From: GCA-2731375 sp964631725
Lineage (GTDB): Bacteria > Pseudomonadota > Alphaproteobacteria > GCA-2731375
DNA: 64,000 bases
Reading direction: 5' to 3'
Assembly (NCBI GenBank): GCA_964631725.1
Contig: CAZVYX010000002.1
Coordinates: 62,001 to 126,000 of the forward strand
Shown here: positions 51,460-60,230 of the stretch, piece after piece
Layout of the letters: each line of letters starts with the position of its first letter
Numbering within the stretch: the stretch's first letter is position 1
The notes under the pieces: generated by a model
The model's database searches: none
Told to the model about the DNA's origin: nothing
The model's input: the letters and a program-made list of their open reading frames with translations, nothing else
Position numbers and translations under genes: made by a program

Positions 51460-51591
51460 ATGGCGGTTTCAGCAATCAAGACCGAGGCGGTGTCGCCCGT
51501 AAAGCACTCGCAGTCGGTTTTCTTCCTCGTCGCGGTGGGTTGGGCGGTTACGGTCGCCAGTCTGGCATATATGTGGCATATGCTGGCCTGA
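51460..51591 (+). CDS. Small single-span membrane peptide (43 aa)
   Basis: The 43-residue frame starts at an ATG preceded by CAGGAG at good spacing (51447-51452) and ends just before a strong terminator. After a soluble N-terminal half (AVSAIKTEAVSPVKHSQ) comes a single hydrophobic helix (VFFLVAVGWAVTVASLAYMW, residues 20-39), typical of small bacterial membrane peptides. No family is recognised. It has its own ribosome-binding site and terminator, so it is probably a single-gene transcript. Confidence 0.6.
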   Translation: MAVSAIKTEAVSPVKHSQSVFFLVAVGWAVTVASLAYMWHMLA

Positions 51592-51641
51592 CCTGAAATC
51601 AGGCAATCCAACACCACCGGCACATCCGGTTATGTGGCATC

Positions 51642-51683
51642 AAGGGCCGGCCATTTTGAGGGTAACCTCGATGGCCGGCCCTT
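51642..51683. terminator. Strong hairpin terminator
   Basis: A perfect 13-base stem (AAGGGCCGGCCAT with ATGGCCGGCCCTT) encloses a loop that itself pairs GAGG with CCTC. TCATATTT follows on the plus strand. It serves the 43-codon gene ending at 51591 and lies between it and the convergent acyl-CoA synthetase gene ending at 51712, so it may end both transcripts. Confidence 0.8.
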
Positions 51684-51711
51684 CATATTTCGGCGGCGCT
51701 TCCGCGAATGT

Positions 51712-53250
51712 TCAGTTGCCGGAGATGCGGCGGTCGTGGCCTTGCCAATAGGGCTCGCGCAGAACCTTGCGCTGAACCTTGCCAACGGCGCTTTTCGGCA
51801 ACGGCTCGGTGGTCAACACGACCTTTTTCGGGCGCTTGTATGAACCCAGCCGTTCGGCGCAAAACCGCACCAGTTCCTCTTCCGTGGCGGTACCATCCTC
51901 GCTGATCATGCAGACCGCCAGGGGGCTTTCGCCCCAGCGCTCGTCGGGGACGGCGAAAACCGCCGCCTCGATAATGGCGGGGTGATCGCACAGCACGTTT
52001 TCCAACTCCGCCGGATAGATGTTGTAGCCGCCCGAGACGATCATGTCGCCGGCCCGGTCCAACAGGTAGAGATAGCCATTGCGGTCGATCATGCCGACGT
52101 CGCCGGTCAGGACCCAGCCATCGGCCATGCGCTCGGCCGTGGCGTCGGGGTCTTCCCAAAAACCGGCCATCTGGCCATCGCAGCGCAGGGCAATCTCGCC
52201 CTCCTCGCCCTGGGGCAGGGGGTTATTGTCCTTGTCCCATATTTCCACATCGGCGAAAGGCAGCACCAGGCCGCAGGAACGCAACGGCTCCGAACCCTCG
52301 ATTTCCGCGAACCATTGCCGCGGGCCCATCATGGTCACCGGTACGGCCTCGGTCTGGCCATAGCCTTGCCATAGTGTGTCGCCGAAAATTTCCCGTGCCG
52401 TCAGGGCCGTATCATCGGCAATGGGGGCGGCGCCCACCTGCATGCATTTCAGCTTGGAATAATCGCGCTCTCTGGCGCGCGGGTCCCGGTTCATCAGATT
52501 CAACATGGCCGGAACAACGAACAGGTACTGGATCGGCTCGGCCTCGATGCAATCCATGGCGGCGGCGGGATCGAAATGATCGAGCAATACGTTGCACGCG
52601 CCGCTGAGCCACATGGGCACGAACAGATAGCCCGAGCCGTGGCTGATCGGCGCGATATGCAGACATTTGTCGCCGGGTTCGATTGGGGGGAACAGGAATG
52701 TCCAATCGCGACCGGCCGCCAGCCAGGCGCGGTGGGTGTAGGCGACGCCCTTGGGCAGTCCGGTGGTGCCGCCCGTGTGGCGGACGATGAAATAGTCGTC
52801 GGCATCGACGGCGACATCGGGATCATCGTCGGGAAAACCCGCCAGCCAGTCCTCGTAGCCGTCGTCGCGGGTGATTATCCGTTCCAGGTTGGGTAGCTGT
52901 TCCAAAAGACCGTCCAATTCGCCGACATAATCGGCCGAGGCGATGACCGCCCGGCAACCCGTATGGCCCAGCATATGGGCATGGGTTTCGGCGCTGTTGC
53001 GGGGATAGAGCGGCACCCGGACCAGATTGGCGGCAGCGGCGGCGACAAAGAAGTCAACCGCCGGAATTCCGTTGTCCTCCAGGGAGCCGACCCGGTCGCC
53101 AGGCTTCAACCCCATATCAAGCAAGGCATTGGCAAGGCGCAGGCCGCGCCGCCAGGATTGGTCGAAGGTAAGGCGCCGGTCACCGTGAACAACAGCCTCC
53201 CGGTCGCTGTTGAAACTGACCGCCCGGCGCATCAATCCGCGAATATCCAT
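51712..53250 (-). CDS. AMP-forming acyl-CoA synthetase/ligase
   Basis: The 512-residue protein belongs to the adenylate-forming ANL superfamily: the phosphate-binding loop TGGTTGLPKG (about residues 168-177), GYGQTEAVPVT, and GDVGMIDRNGYLYLLDRAGDM (split in the text; about 390-410) with the hinge. Catalytic Lys is in PLPKSAVGKVQRK (about 490). It activates a carboxylic acid to its CoA thioester; chain length is not predictable. It is divergent from nothing: the upstream gene (GT87) is on the same strand, 76 bases away. Confidence 0.9.
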   Translation of the reverse strand: MDIRGLMRRAVSFNSDREAVVHGDRRLTFDQSWRRGLRLANALLDMGLKPGDRVGSLEDNGIPAVDFFVAAAAANLVRVPLYPRNSAETHAHMLGHTGCRAVIASADYVGELDGLLEQLPNLERIITRDDGYEDWLAGFPDDDPDVAVDADDYFIVRHTGGTTGLPKGVAYTHRAWLAAGRDWTFLFPPIEPGDKCLHIAPISHGSGYLFVPMWLSGACNVLLDHFDPAAAMDCIEAEPIQYLFVVPAMLNLMNRDPRARERDYSKLKCMQVGAAPIADDTALTAREIFGDTLWQGYGQTEAVPVTMMGPRQWFAEIEGSEPLRSCGLVLPFADVEIWDKDNNPLPQGEEGEIALRCDGQMAGFWEDPDATAERMADGWVLTGDVGMIDRNGYLYLLDRAGDMIVSGGYNIYPAELENVLCDHPAIIEAAVFAVPDERWGESPLAVCMISEDGTATEEELVRFCAERLGSYKRPKKVVLTTEPLPKSAVGKVQRKVLREPYWQGHDRRISGN

Positions 53251-53325
53251 GCTCTGACGTTCCTACTCCAAAATGACGATTTTGGCCGAGAATAGCAGCC
53301 CCGGTCTGATGGGCATACCGCGATG

Positions 53326-54522
53326 TCACGCCGCCCGGCGGGCCTGTGCATATATCCAGATCAGGCAGCCCGCCAGCAATGGCGGCCACAGGGAAATCTG
53401 GCTATAGCGGGCCAGCAGCCACAGCGCCACGGGGGCCAGCCATAGCAGTGCCAGGACCATCCGGCCGCCTTGGGGCAGGTCCGGACGCTGGAGCCACAGA
53501 ATGGCGAAAATCAGCACCACCAGGTCATAAAAAAAGGCGTAGGGCGTGGCCAGGAACGTCGCGATTATCAGGGCCGGCGCGCGCCAGGCCAGGGCCCGCT
53601 GCCGGCGCCAGATAAACATCACCGCGATGACCGCCAGCAGCGCCGAGATGCCCTGGCCGGCATAGGCCAGCGGAACATCCGCGCCGAGTAGGCGGAGGGC
53701 GGAAAAAACCGTCGCCATCTTGGGCCAGTGCGCGCTGCCGTATTCCAGGGCCCTGGTGCCCGCGGACGCCGTCGCCAGGAACGCCGACCATGGCTGCAGG
53801 CCGAAAACCGCCATGCTTAGCAATGATATGCCGACGGCACTGGCCATTGCGGCGGCCAAGGCCCGCCAGGCGCCGGCTGCCAGCAATGCAAAGGGCAACA
53901 GAATGGCCAGATGAGGTTTGTAAATCAGCAGGCCGAACAGAACACCGGCAATTGCCGGATGACTATGCAAAAGAGCTAGGCCGCCGCCAAGCAGGGCCGC
54001 GCTCAGGGCGCCGTTCTGGCCGACCAGAATATTGTTGATGGTGGCCGGGAACACGAATGCCGCCAATACGGCCCAACGCGCTCCGCCCATGGCGCGCACG
54101 GCGGCCGCCAACATGGCCAGTTGCGCCGTGATCCAGAGGCCGAGAGCGGGGATGTAGGGCAGCGCCGAAAGCGGGGCGGCGAGCAATAGCAGGGGCGGCG
54201 GATACAGCCAGGGCAGATAGTCAATCGTCCCGCCGATAACGCCGGCCTGTGCTTTCTGTAACTCCGGCCAGGAAAATACGGCCCCCGGATCACCGCCGAG
54301 AGCGAGCAGCGAGGCGGCATAATAGATGATGAAATCGGCGCCCGGGTTGTTGCCGTCCAACCGCTGAATGAAAACATAGGCGCCAAGTAATGCGAAACCG
54401 CCGACCAGTTCCAGCCATAACAGGCGTCCGGCGATCCCCAGCCAGCGCGACAGCCGTCCCGTCCCGATGGCGGTTTCCTGGATATTCAATGGCTCCTCGT
54501 CATGGCCCGTGTCCGTGTTCAT
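53326..54522 (-). CDS. Membrane glycosyltransferase, GT87 (DUF2029) family
   Basis: The 398-residue polytopic protein has about ten to twelve hydrophobic helices and an early Asp-containing loop (GADFIIYYAASLLALGGDPG, around residues 61-80), which is characteristic of GT87/DUF2029 proteins that use polyprenyl-phosphate sugars. Such enzymes mannosylate or arabinosylate envelope polymers in some bacteria; here the acceptor is unknown. It is divergent from the EAL gene, with a 103-base gap that is AT-rich. Confidence 0.82.
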   Translation of the reverse strand: MNTDTGHDEEPLNIQETAIGTGRLSRWLGIAGRLLWLELVGGFALLGAYVFIQRLDGNNPGADFIIYYAASLLALGGDPGAVFSWPELQKAQAGVIGGTIDYLPWLYPPPLLLLAAPLSALPYIPALGLWITAQLAMLAAAVRAMGGARWAVLAAFVFPATINNILVGQNGALSAALLGGGLALLHSHPAIAGVLFGLLIYKPHLAILLPFALLAAGAWRALAAAMASAVGISLLSMAVFGLQPWSAFLATASAGTRALEYGSAHWPKMATVFSALRLLGADVPLAYAGQGISALLAVIAVMFIWRRQRALAWRAPALIIATFLATPYAFFYDLVVLIFAILWLQRPDLPQGGRMVLALLWLAPVALWLLARYSQISLWPPLLAGCLIWIYAQARRAA

Positions 54523-54625
54523 TGGCGTTGCCGCATACTATCGCGGAAGCGCGGGCGTATTCTAATCATGTAATGTTAATGCGGTTTTCATCTTTGCCGG
54601 CTAATAAATTACCTGGACCGCCCAA

Positions 54626-56311
54626 ATGAGTTGGTTGCGGACAATACGGTGCACCATGAGCGTTGGCGAAAAATCTGGGGATAGTGGCCTGAGCGGCGAA
54701 GTGAAGCGTGAGAGAGACCGCTTCGTTGCCTTCGCCTTTTCCGCCGCCGACGCCTTTGTCGAACTCGATGGTGAGAAAAATATCCGCTATGTGACCGGCG
54801 CCGTTAATGCCTTGACCGGCAAGGCGGGCAACAGCCTAAACGGACAGAATTTTCTTGATCTGATCGTACCGGAAGAACGTGCCCTGGCATCGGCCGGTTT
54901 CGACATCGCGATCAAACAAGGGCGGTGCGGTCCGCTGCATCTGCGCTTGAAACAGGATTCGGACGAGCCTCTTTATATTGAACTGCGCGGTACATATCTG
55001 CCCATCAATGGCGGCGGCCTGTTCCTGTCCCTGAACCGCGGTACCGCCGCGGTTGGCAACAGCGTTGATTTGATCGACAAGGAGAAGTTCGCCGAAATCG
55101 CCCACGACGCGATCGGTCCCGCCAGCAGCGGCGATCGCCCGGCTGTTCTGACGATGTTGGATTTGGAGGGGTTGACCGCCCTGATCGGCCGCATGGACGA
55201 AGACGGTGCGGCGCGCCTGATGTCGGACATCAACGGCTATATTCAGGCCCAGGCAATCGATGGTGGAACGGCGGCGCATGTGGGCAACGACATGTTTGGC
55301 GTTGTGCATGACCCGGATGCCGATATCGTCAATCTCGAGGAAATGATCACGGTGCGGGCAAAAGCGACCGACCCGGACGGCACCGGCGTCACGGTCAATG
55401 CGGCCTCGGTCGACCTTGGCGCGGAAGAACTGTCGGACTTCGATGATGCCAAGGCATTGTTGTATACGATCAATAAATTTTCCGAGAAGCGCAGCAAATT
55501 TACCGTCAAGGATTTGCAGCAAGGCTATCAGGCGATGCTGGAAGAGGTGCGGAGCAAGATCGTCTCGTTCAAGAAGACGGTAACAGCCGGTGAGTTTGAA
55601 GTCTTTTTTCAGCCGATCGTGGAATTGACCAGCCGGGATGTGGATCACTACGAGGCCCTGTTGCGGCTGCCCGGGGCCGGACCCGAGGATTCGCCGTATA
55701 GTTTCATATCCTTCGCCGAGGATGCTGGTGTTATTGCTGATTTCGATCTTGCCATGTGTGCCCGTGTCATGCGTTTTCTAGAAACCGTCAAGAAGCAAGA
55801 CCGCGAACTGTCCGTCGCGGTCAATGTTTCGGGGCGTTCACTGGAAACCCCGGCTTTCTTGGAAAAACTGATTCAATTGCTCGGTCATTTTTCGCCGCCC
55901 CGGCACTGGCTGCAGTTTGAAGTAACCGAATCGTCGACCATCCACGACTTGGAAACAACCGGTAAATTCCTCAATTCCTTACGCAAATTGGGCCACAAGG
56001 TTTGCCTAGACGACTTTGGCTCCGGGTCGGCCGCGTTTCAGTACCTCCGTGCGCTGGAAGTCGATTGTGTGAAGATTGACGGAATCTACGTCAAGGAGGC
56101 GCAGGAAAGCGACAGAGGGAAGGCATTTCTGCGTACTATCGCCACGCTGTGCAAGGATCTGGAAATCGATACGGTGGGCGAAATGGTGGAGTTGGAGGCC
56201 TCGGCCAAATTTCTCATCGAAATTGGCGTCCGCTACGGCCAGGGCTACCTGTTCGGCCGGCCGGTCAAGGATATTTCAGGCTGGCGTCCCAACGAACGCC
56301 AGGCAAGCTAA
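54626..56311 (+). CDS. PAS - degenerate GGDEF - EAL protein (c-di-GMP phosphodiesterase)
   Basis: The 561-residue protein is soluble. A PAS-like domain occupies about 32-140 (AFVELDGEKNIRYVTGAV). A GGDEF domain (about 150-300) has lost its signature: HVGNDMFGVV stands in place of GGDEF, so it is not a cyclase. The EAL domain (about 320-550) keeps every catalytic residue I can check: Glu343 (YEALLR), Asn in NVSG, Glu in VTES, DDFGSG, VKIDG, the GEMVE glutamate and YGQGYLFGRP. It should hydrolyse c-di-GMP. Starts at 54626 and 54656 are both possible; neither has a good ribosome-binding site. Confidence 0.88.
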   Translation: MSWLRTIRCTMSVGEKSGDSGLSGEVKRERDRFVAFAFSAADAFVELDGEKNIRYVTGAVNALTGKAGNSLNGQNFLDLIVPEERALASAGFDIAIKQGRCGPLHLRLKQDSDEPLYIELRGTYLPINGGGLFLSLNRGTAAVGNSVDLIDKEKFAEIAHDAIGPASSGDRPAVLTMLDLEGLTALIGRMDEDGAARLMSDINGYIQAQAIDGGTAAHVGNDMFGVVHDPDADIVNLEEMITVRAKATDPDGTGVTVNAASVDLGAEELSDFDDAKALLYTINKFSEKRSKFTVKDLQQGYQAMLEEVRSKIVSFKKTVTAGEFEVFFQPIVELTSRDVDHYEALLRLPGAGPEDSPYSFISFAEDAGVIADFDLAMCARVMRFLETVKKQDRELSVAVNVSGRSLETPAFLEKLIQLLGHFSPPRHWLQFEVTESSTIHDLETTGKFLNSLRKLGHKVCLDDFGSGSAAFQYLRALEVDCVKIDGIYVKEAQESDRGKAFLRTIATLCKDLEIDTVGEMVELEASAKFLIEIGVRYGQGYLFGRPVKDISGWRPNERQAS

Positions 56312-56385
56312 AACGTCCGCATAGCCTGGAAAACAGGCATTCCCGCGACAATTTCGAGACAGCCAAACGGAAGAAAAACCTCTCC

Positions 56386-56425
56386 GTAGTGATTATGGTC
56401 ACTACCGCGCAAGGGATCTATCCCT
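56386..56425. promoter_or_regulatory. Pair of palindromes before the 34-codon gene
   Basis: GTAGTGA and TCACTAC face each other across six bases at 56386-56405, a perfect 20-base inverted repeat. AGGGATCTATCCCT at 56412-56425 is a second palindrome. They lie in the 144-base gap between the EAL gene and the 34-codon gene, 31 bases before the start, the place of a promoter. Regulator unknown. Confidence 0.5.
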
Positions 56426-56455
56426 AACTAAAAATTAACCAGACTGGAGGGTGTC

Positions 56456-56560
56456 ATGGTTATCAAAATTTCGAATTCTTGGGCGCCGACGTTTTCAATT
56501 TTCTTTGCCGGCATGGTGATTTGGGGTGCCACGCTGTTGAGCCTATATTCCGTCGGCTGA
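56456..56560 (+). CDS. Small single-span membrane peptide (34 aa)
   Basis: This 34-residue frame has a strong Shine-Dalgarno (CTGGAGGG, about nine bases upstream). The sequence is almost entirely one hydrophobic helix (FSIFFAGMVIWGATLLSLYSV, split over residues 13-33), with the short N-terminal VIKISNSW region outside. I recognise no family. It lies immediately downstream of two palindromes and upstream of the STAS gene, so it may be the first gene of the signalling operon. Confidence 0.55.
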   Translation: MVIKISNSWAPTFSIFFAGMVIWGATLLSLYSVG

Positions 56561-56582
56561 AGTGCGTTGGATTGGTTTTCGT

Positions 56583-56603
56583 TGCCGGGCCAACGACCCG
56601 GCA
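56583..56603 (+). terminator. Hairpin after the 34-codon gene (weak)
   Basis: TGCCGGG and CCCGGCA pair perfectly around a seven-base loop, 23 bases after the peptide stop. There is no T tract, so this may be an mRNA-stabilising or attenuating hairpin ahead of the STAS gene rather than a true terminator. Confidence 0.35.
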
Positions 56604-56701
56604 GGGTTGGAAATTTGCTTCACCCTACGGCTTGATCCATGCCGACAGTCGGCCTACCCTTTATATCGGAATTCAGTGCCGGAAAATGGCGGCCGGATGT
56701 C

Positions 56702-57088
56702 ATGGTGACATTTGCGCCGGAAGGTCGGGGGGGTAGGCGGTTGTTGGAAGAAGCGGTGGGAGATGTCCGGGTGCTGTGCCCCGCCGGCCGCATCGATCAT
56801 ACTTCGGTGGAAGCCTTTCAGAACGGCTTGTTGCCCCGGCTCGAGGATTGCCGTGAAGATGGCATCGCCATCGTTCTCGACCTCTCGGGCGTCGAGTACA
56901 TGAGCAGCGTCGGCCTTCGCGTGCTGATGCTGGCGGCGAAACAATGCAAGGGGCAGAACGGTCAAATTGCCGTGGCCGCACTGGGCGAGCAAATGCGTGA
57001 GATTTTCCACATCAGCAGGTTTGACATGGTTTTTCCAGTGTATGAGGACAGGGCCGAGGCGATTACCGCCCTAACCCGGCAGGAGTGA
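56702..57088 (+). CDS. STAS-domain anti-anti-sigma factor-like protein
   Basis: The product (about 128 residues) is a single STAS domain with the usual signature DLSGVEYMSSVGLRVLM (about 60-76); Ser68 or Ser69 is the residue phosphorylated by partner kinases in SpoIIAA/RsbV proteins. The frame extends upstream to an ATG at 56639; 56702 is preferred because STAS homology begins soon after it. Its stop is 36 bases before the MBL gene start. With the PP2C gene downstream it forms a partner-switching-like module, but no RsbW-type kinase gene is visible in the window. Confidence 0.85.
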   Translation: MVTFAPEGRGGRRLLEEAVGDVRVLCPAGRIDHTSVEAFQNGLLPRLEDCREDGIAIVLDLSGVEYMSSVGLRVLMLAAKQCKGQNGQIAVAALGEQMREIFHISRFDMVFPVYEDRAEAITALTRQE

Positions 57089-57124
57089 TGGACCGAAACT
57101 TGTTTGGACATGCAGGATAGCGCA

Positions 57125-58081
57125 ATGCGGCTGCGGTTTTGGGGTACGCGCGGTTCCATACCTGTTGCACTAGGTGGCGAAGGTGTGCGCGATAAGGTGC
57201 GCGCGGCCCTGCGCCAGGCCGATGGCCGCGCGTTCTCGTCCGAGGCGGCATTGGACGCATTCATCGATGACGAATTGGACTTCGCCACCAGCCATGGTTA
57301 TGGCGGCAATTCGTCCTGCGTGGAGATTATCGGCGGCGACAATGCGGTGCTCTGCGACCTGGGGTCCGGCGTGCGGGAGCTGGGCCAACAAATCATGCGG
57401 GATCTCGGCCCCGGGCAGCCGCGCCGTTACGACGTTTTTCTATCCCATGTCCATTGGGATCACATCATGGGCCTGCCGTTTTTCGCGCCGGCCTATATTC
57501 CCGGCAACGAAATTCATATCCACGGCTGCCACACGGTGATGGAGGAAGGTTTCCGCCGGCAGCAGTCAGACCCGAGTTTTCCGGTGCATTGGGAGCATAT
57601 GGGCGCGGATTTTGCATTTCACCCGATGCAGCCGGGGCAAAGCTATCGGATCGCCGGCTTTGACGTTGCCGCGATAAAGCAGAATCACCCGGGCGATTCC
57701 TACGGTTATCGCTTTGAATTGAATGGAAAATCGGCCATCTATTCGACCGATGGCGAGCACACGCAGGCTTCCGAATCCGAAACCCAAGAGTATATCGACT
57801 TCCTGACAGGCGCGGATTTGTTGGTCTTTGACGCCATGTACTCCCTGGCCGACATGGTTTCGGTGAAGCAGGATTGGGGCCATTCATCCAATATTGTCGG
57901 CGTGGATTTGTGTCTTAGGGCGGGTGTCGCGCATTATTGCTTGTTTCACCACGAACCGATTTACGATGACTATGCTCTGCAAAAAATTCACAAAGAAACC
58001 ATTCGCTATGCCGAGATCATGAACCAAGGCCCACCCCTGCAAGTTTCCATGGCGTATGACGGCTTGGAAATCGAGCTCTAG
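57125..58081 (+). CDS. Metallo-beta-lactamase fold hydrolase of the signalling operon
   Basis: The 318-residue protein begins MRLRFWGTRGSIP, the usual start of the phosphodiesterase-like MBL branch related to RNase Z and class II cAMP phosphodiesterases. The metal motif is LSHVHWDHIMG (HxHxDH), with later ligands in KQNHPGDS, STDGEHT and the HHEP segment near the end. The substrate may be a cyclic nucleotide or other signal; not proven. The ATG at 57125 follows AGGA at good spacing. Ten bases separate it from the CHASE2-PP2C gene. Confidence 0.82.
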   Translation: MRLRFWGTRGSIPVALGGEGVRDKVRAALRQADGRAFSSEAALDAFIDDELDFATSHGYGGNSSCVEIIGGDNAVLCDLGSGVRELGQQIMRDLGPGQPRRYDVFLSHVHWDHIMGLPFFAPAYIPGNEIHIHGCHTVMEEGFRRQQSDPSFPVHWEHMGADFAFHPMQPGQSYRIAGFDVAAIKQNHPGDSYGYRFELNGKSAIYSTDGEHTQASESETQEYIDFLTGADLLVFDAMYSLADMVSVKQDWGHSSNIVGVDLCLRAGVAHYCLFHHEPIYDDYALQKIHKETIRYAEIMNQGPPLQVSMAYDGLEIEL

Positions 58082-58090
58082 GCGCGGGCG

Positions 58091-60193
58091 ATGAGCACAC
58101 CGACGCCCAGCGCCATCAAATCCGGTACCTGGTTGGCGCCACGCTGGCCGGCACTGTTGTTGCTATTGCCGTTACTGGCGCTGCCCTGGATAACTCCGGC
58201 CCTGTTGCCCGGTTTGGCCAACAGCGTCTTCGATCTCTATCAGCGCCTGCATCCCCGGCCGTTGGACCGCCTGCCCGTCGCCATCGTCGATATTGACGAG
58301 GCCAGCCTGAAAGTGATCGGCCAATGGCCCTGGCCGCGGACCGAGCTTGCGGCATTGGTCGAAAAGACCGCCGCCGCCGGGGCCCTTGCGATCGGGCTGG
58401 ATATCCTGATGCCCGAGGCCGACCGCTACAGCCCGGCCCAACTGGTGTCGCGATATCCGGGGCTGGGTGTCGACATGCGCAGCGAACTGGCATCCCTGCC
58501 CAACAACGATGACATTTTCGCCATGCGCATGTTTACCCTGCCCGTGGTGGTCGGCCGTGCCGGGCTGAATGATCCAGAGGCCCAACCGCCGGATAATCCA
58601 AGCACCGTTCAAATCAACGGCCCGCCGCCGCACAGGAAATTGCTGGGCTTCAAGGGTCATCTGACGAATGTTGAGAGCATTGATATCGCGGCCCAGGGAC
58701 ACGGATTTCTGAACAATCAGCCAGGACCCGACGGCGCCATTCGGACCGTTCCCGCCGTCGTCAGGGTAGCCGACGAGATCTATCCCAGCCTGTCGGTGGA
58801 GGTTCTGCGTGTCGCCCTTGGGCAGAAGAACATGCGCCTGGACAGTGACCGGGATGGCGTTGTCGGCATGCGCATAGGGAAGTCCTTCCTGCCCCTGGAT
58901 ACCAACGGCAGGGTACGCCTGCATTTCTCGCCGTCCGATCCCAGACGTTGGATTTCGGCCCTGGATGTGCTGGAGGGCAAGATGGCTGGCAAGAATTTCG
59001 CCGATCAGATCGTGCTGATCGGCGCCACCGGCCTGGGGCTTCACGACACGCCGCCCACACCGATTTCGGCCGCCATGGACGGCATCGAAATCCAGGCACA
59101 GATGATTGAGAACCTGCTGGGTGAGCATCGTCTGGTGCGTCCGCCCTGGGCCAGATGGGCCGAGGCTGGTCTGTTGCTGTTGCTGGGTGGGTTTCTGGTG
59201 TTGGCCGGTCGTGATGCGACGCCCTGGCGCCTGGCCGCGATCTATGTCGTACCCGCGGTATTGACGCTGGGGTTTTGCATGGTGCTGTTTGTCAAGATCC
59301 GGCTGTTGCTGGATCCCAGCCCGGTATTGCTCGGCAATGGCCTGCTAACCGCCTTCCTGATCAGCACCGGTTATGCCCATGCCAACAAACTGAAACGCGC
59401 CCTGGACCAGGCATTGGCGGTGGAGAAACTGGAAACCGCGCGCATGGGCGGCGAATTGAGCGCGGCCAGGGAAATCCAGCTTGGCATATTGCCCGATCCC
59501 AAGCATATCGAGGGCTGCCCGGACAACCTTGATTTTCACGCCGTTTTGGAGCCAGCGCGGGAAGTCGGCGGTGATCTGTACGACGCCTTCATGGTGGACG
59601 ATGAACAAATGTTTTTCCTGATCGGCGACGTCTCGGGGAAAGGCGTTGGTGCCTCGCTATTCATGGCCTTGAGCAAGGCGCTATGCAAAAGCGCCGCCCT
59701 GCGGGGCGATGGCGGCCTGTCTGAAATGATCAGCGTGGCGAGTGGCGAGATCGCGCGGGAAAATCCAGCGATGTTGTTTGTCACCGCCGTTGCCGGTTTG
59801 TTGGATACCAAGACCGGACGGCTGCAGTATTGTAATGCGGGCCATGATGCACCGTTGCTGCTGGGCGGGGACCAACCGGCGCGGACCTTGGAGTCGGCTG
59901 GTGGACCGCCGCTTTGCGTGTTGGAGGATTTCCCCTATCCAATCGAAGAGGCGCAGTTGCATTCGGGCGATTTGCTGGTCCTGTTCACCGACGGTGTGAC
60001 CGAGGCGCGGGGCAACGATGAAGTCCTGTACGGGACCGAAAAAATCTCGGAATATTTGCACGGGCTGAACCGGGACGCCGCGGCGGAGACGGTCTGTATG
60101 GGGCTGTTGCAGGAGGTCAAACACTTCACCGGCGATGCGCCGGCCTTTGACGATGTGGCAATTATGGCCCTGCGCTGGCAGTCAGCGTCCTAG
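58091..60193 (+). CDS. CHASE2 sensor - PP2C (SpoIIE-type) phosphatase
   Basis: The 700-residue protein has an N-terminal membrane helix (LLLLLPLLALPWI), a CHASE2 extracellular sensor (about 45-340), three membrane helices (about 360-430), a coiled linker with LSAAREIQLGILP (residue about 455) and a SpoIIE-type PP2C domain (about 470-700). All four metal-binding aspartate motifs are present: VGGDLYDA, GDVSGKG, TDGVTEA and FDDVAIM. It would dephosphorylate the STAS protein encoded upstream. The start follows a weak GC-rich ribosome-binding site. It is the last plus-strand gene of this module and converges with the FecR gene. Confidence 0.92.
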   Translation: MSTPTPSAIKSGTWLAPRWPALLLLLPLLALPWITPALLPGLANSVFDLYQRLHPRPLDRLPVAIVDIDEASLKVIGQWPWPRTELAALVEKTAAAGALAIGLDILMPEADRYSPAQLVSRYPGLGVDMRSELASLPNNDDIFAMRMFTLPVVVGRAGLNDPEAQPPDNPSTVQINGPPPHRKLLGFKGHLTNVESIDIAAQGHGFLNNQPGPDGAIRTVPAVVRVADEIYPSLSVEVLRVALGQKNMRLDSDRDGVVGMRIGKSFLPLDTNGRVRLHFSPSDPRRWISALDVLEGKMAGKNFADQIVLIGATGLGLHDTPPTPISAAMDGIEIQAQMIENLLGEHRLVRPPWARWAEAGLLLLLGGFLVLAGRDATPWRLAAIYVVPAVLTLGFCMVLFVKIRLLLDPSPVLLGNGLLTAFLISTGYAHANKLKRALDQALAVEKLETARMGGELSAAREIQLGILPDPKHIEGCPDNLDFHAVLEPAREVGGDLYDAFMVDDEQMFFLIGDVSGKGVGASLFMALSKALCKSAALRGDGGLSEMISVASGEIARENPAMLFVTAVAGLLDTKTGRLQYCNAGHDAPLLLGGDQPARTLESAGGPPLCVLEDFPYPIEEAQLHSGDLLVLFTDGVTEARGNDEVLYGTEKISEYLHGLNRDAAAETVCMGLLQEVKHFTGDAPAFDDVAIMALRWQSAS

Positions 60194-60230
60194 TCCACGT
60201 CTTAGGCACCGGTTTAACGGCGGGCATATC

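Noticed and set aside
57088..57120. Eleven-codon frame (ATG to TAG) overlapping the STAS stop codon, with AGGAG upstream
   Set aside because: The AGGAG and ATG could make a coupling peptide, but the frame is too short to judge and ends inside the next gene leader.
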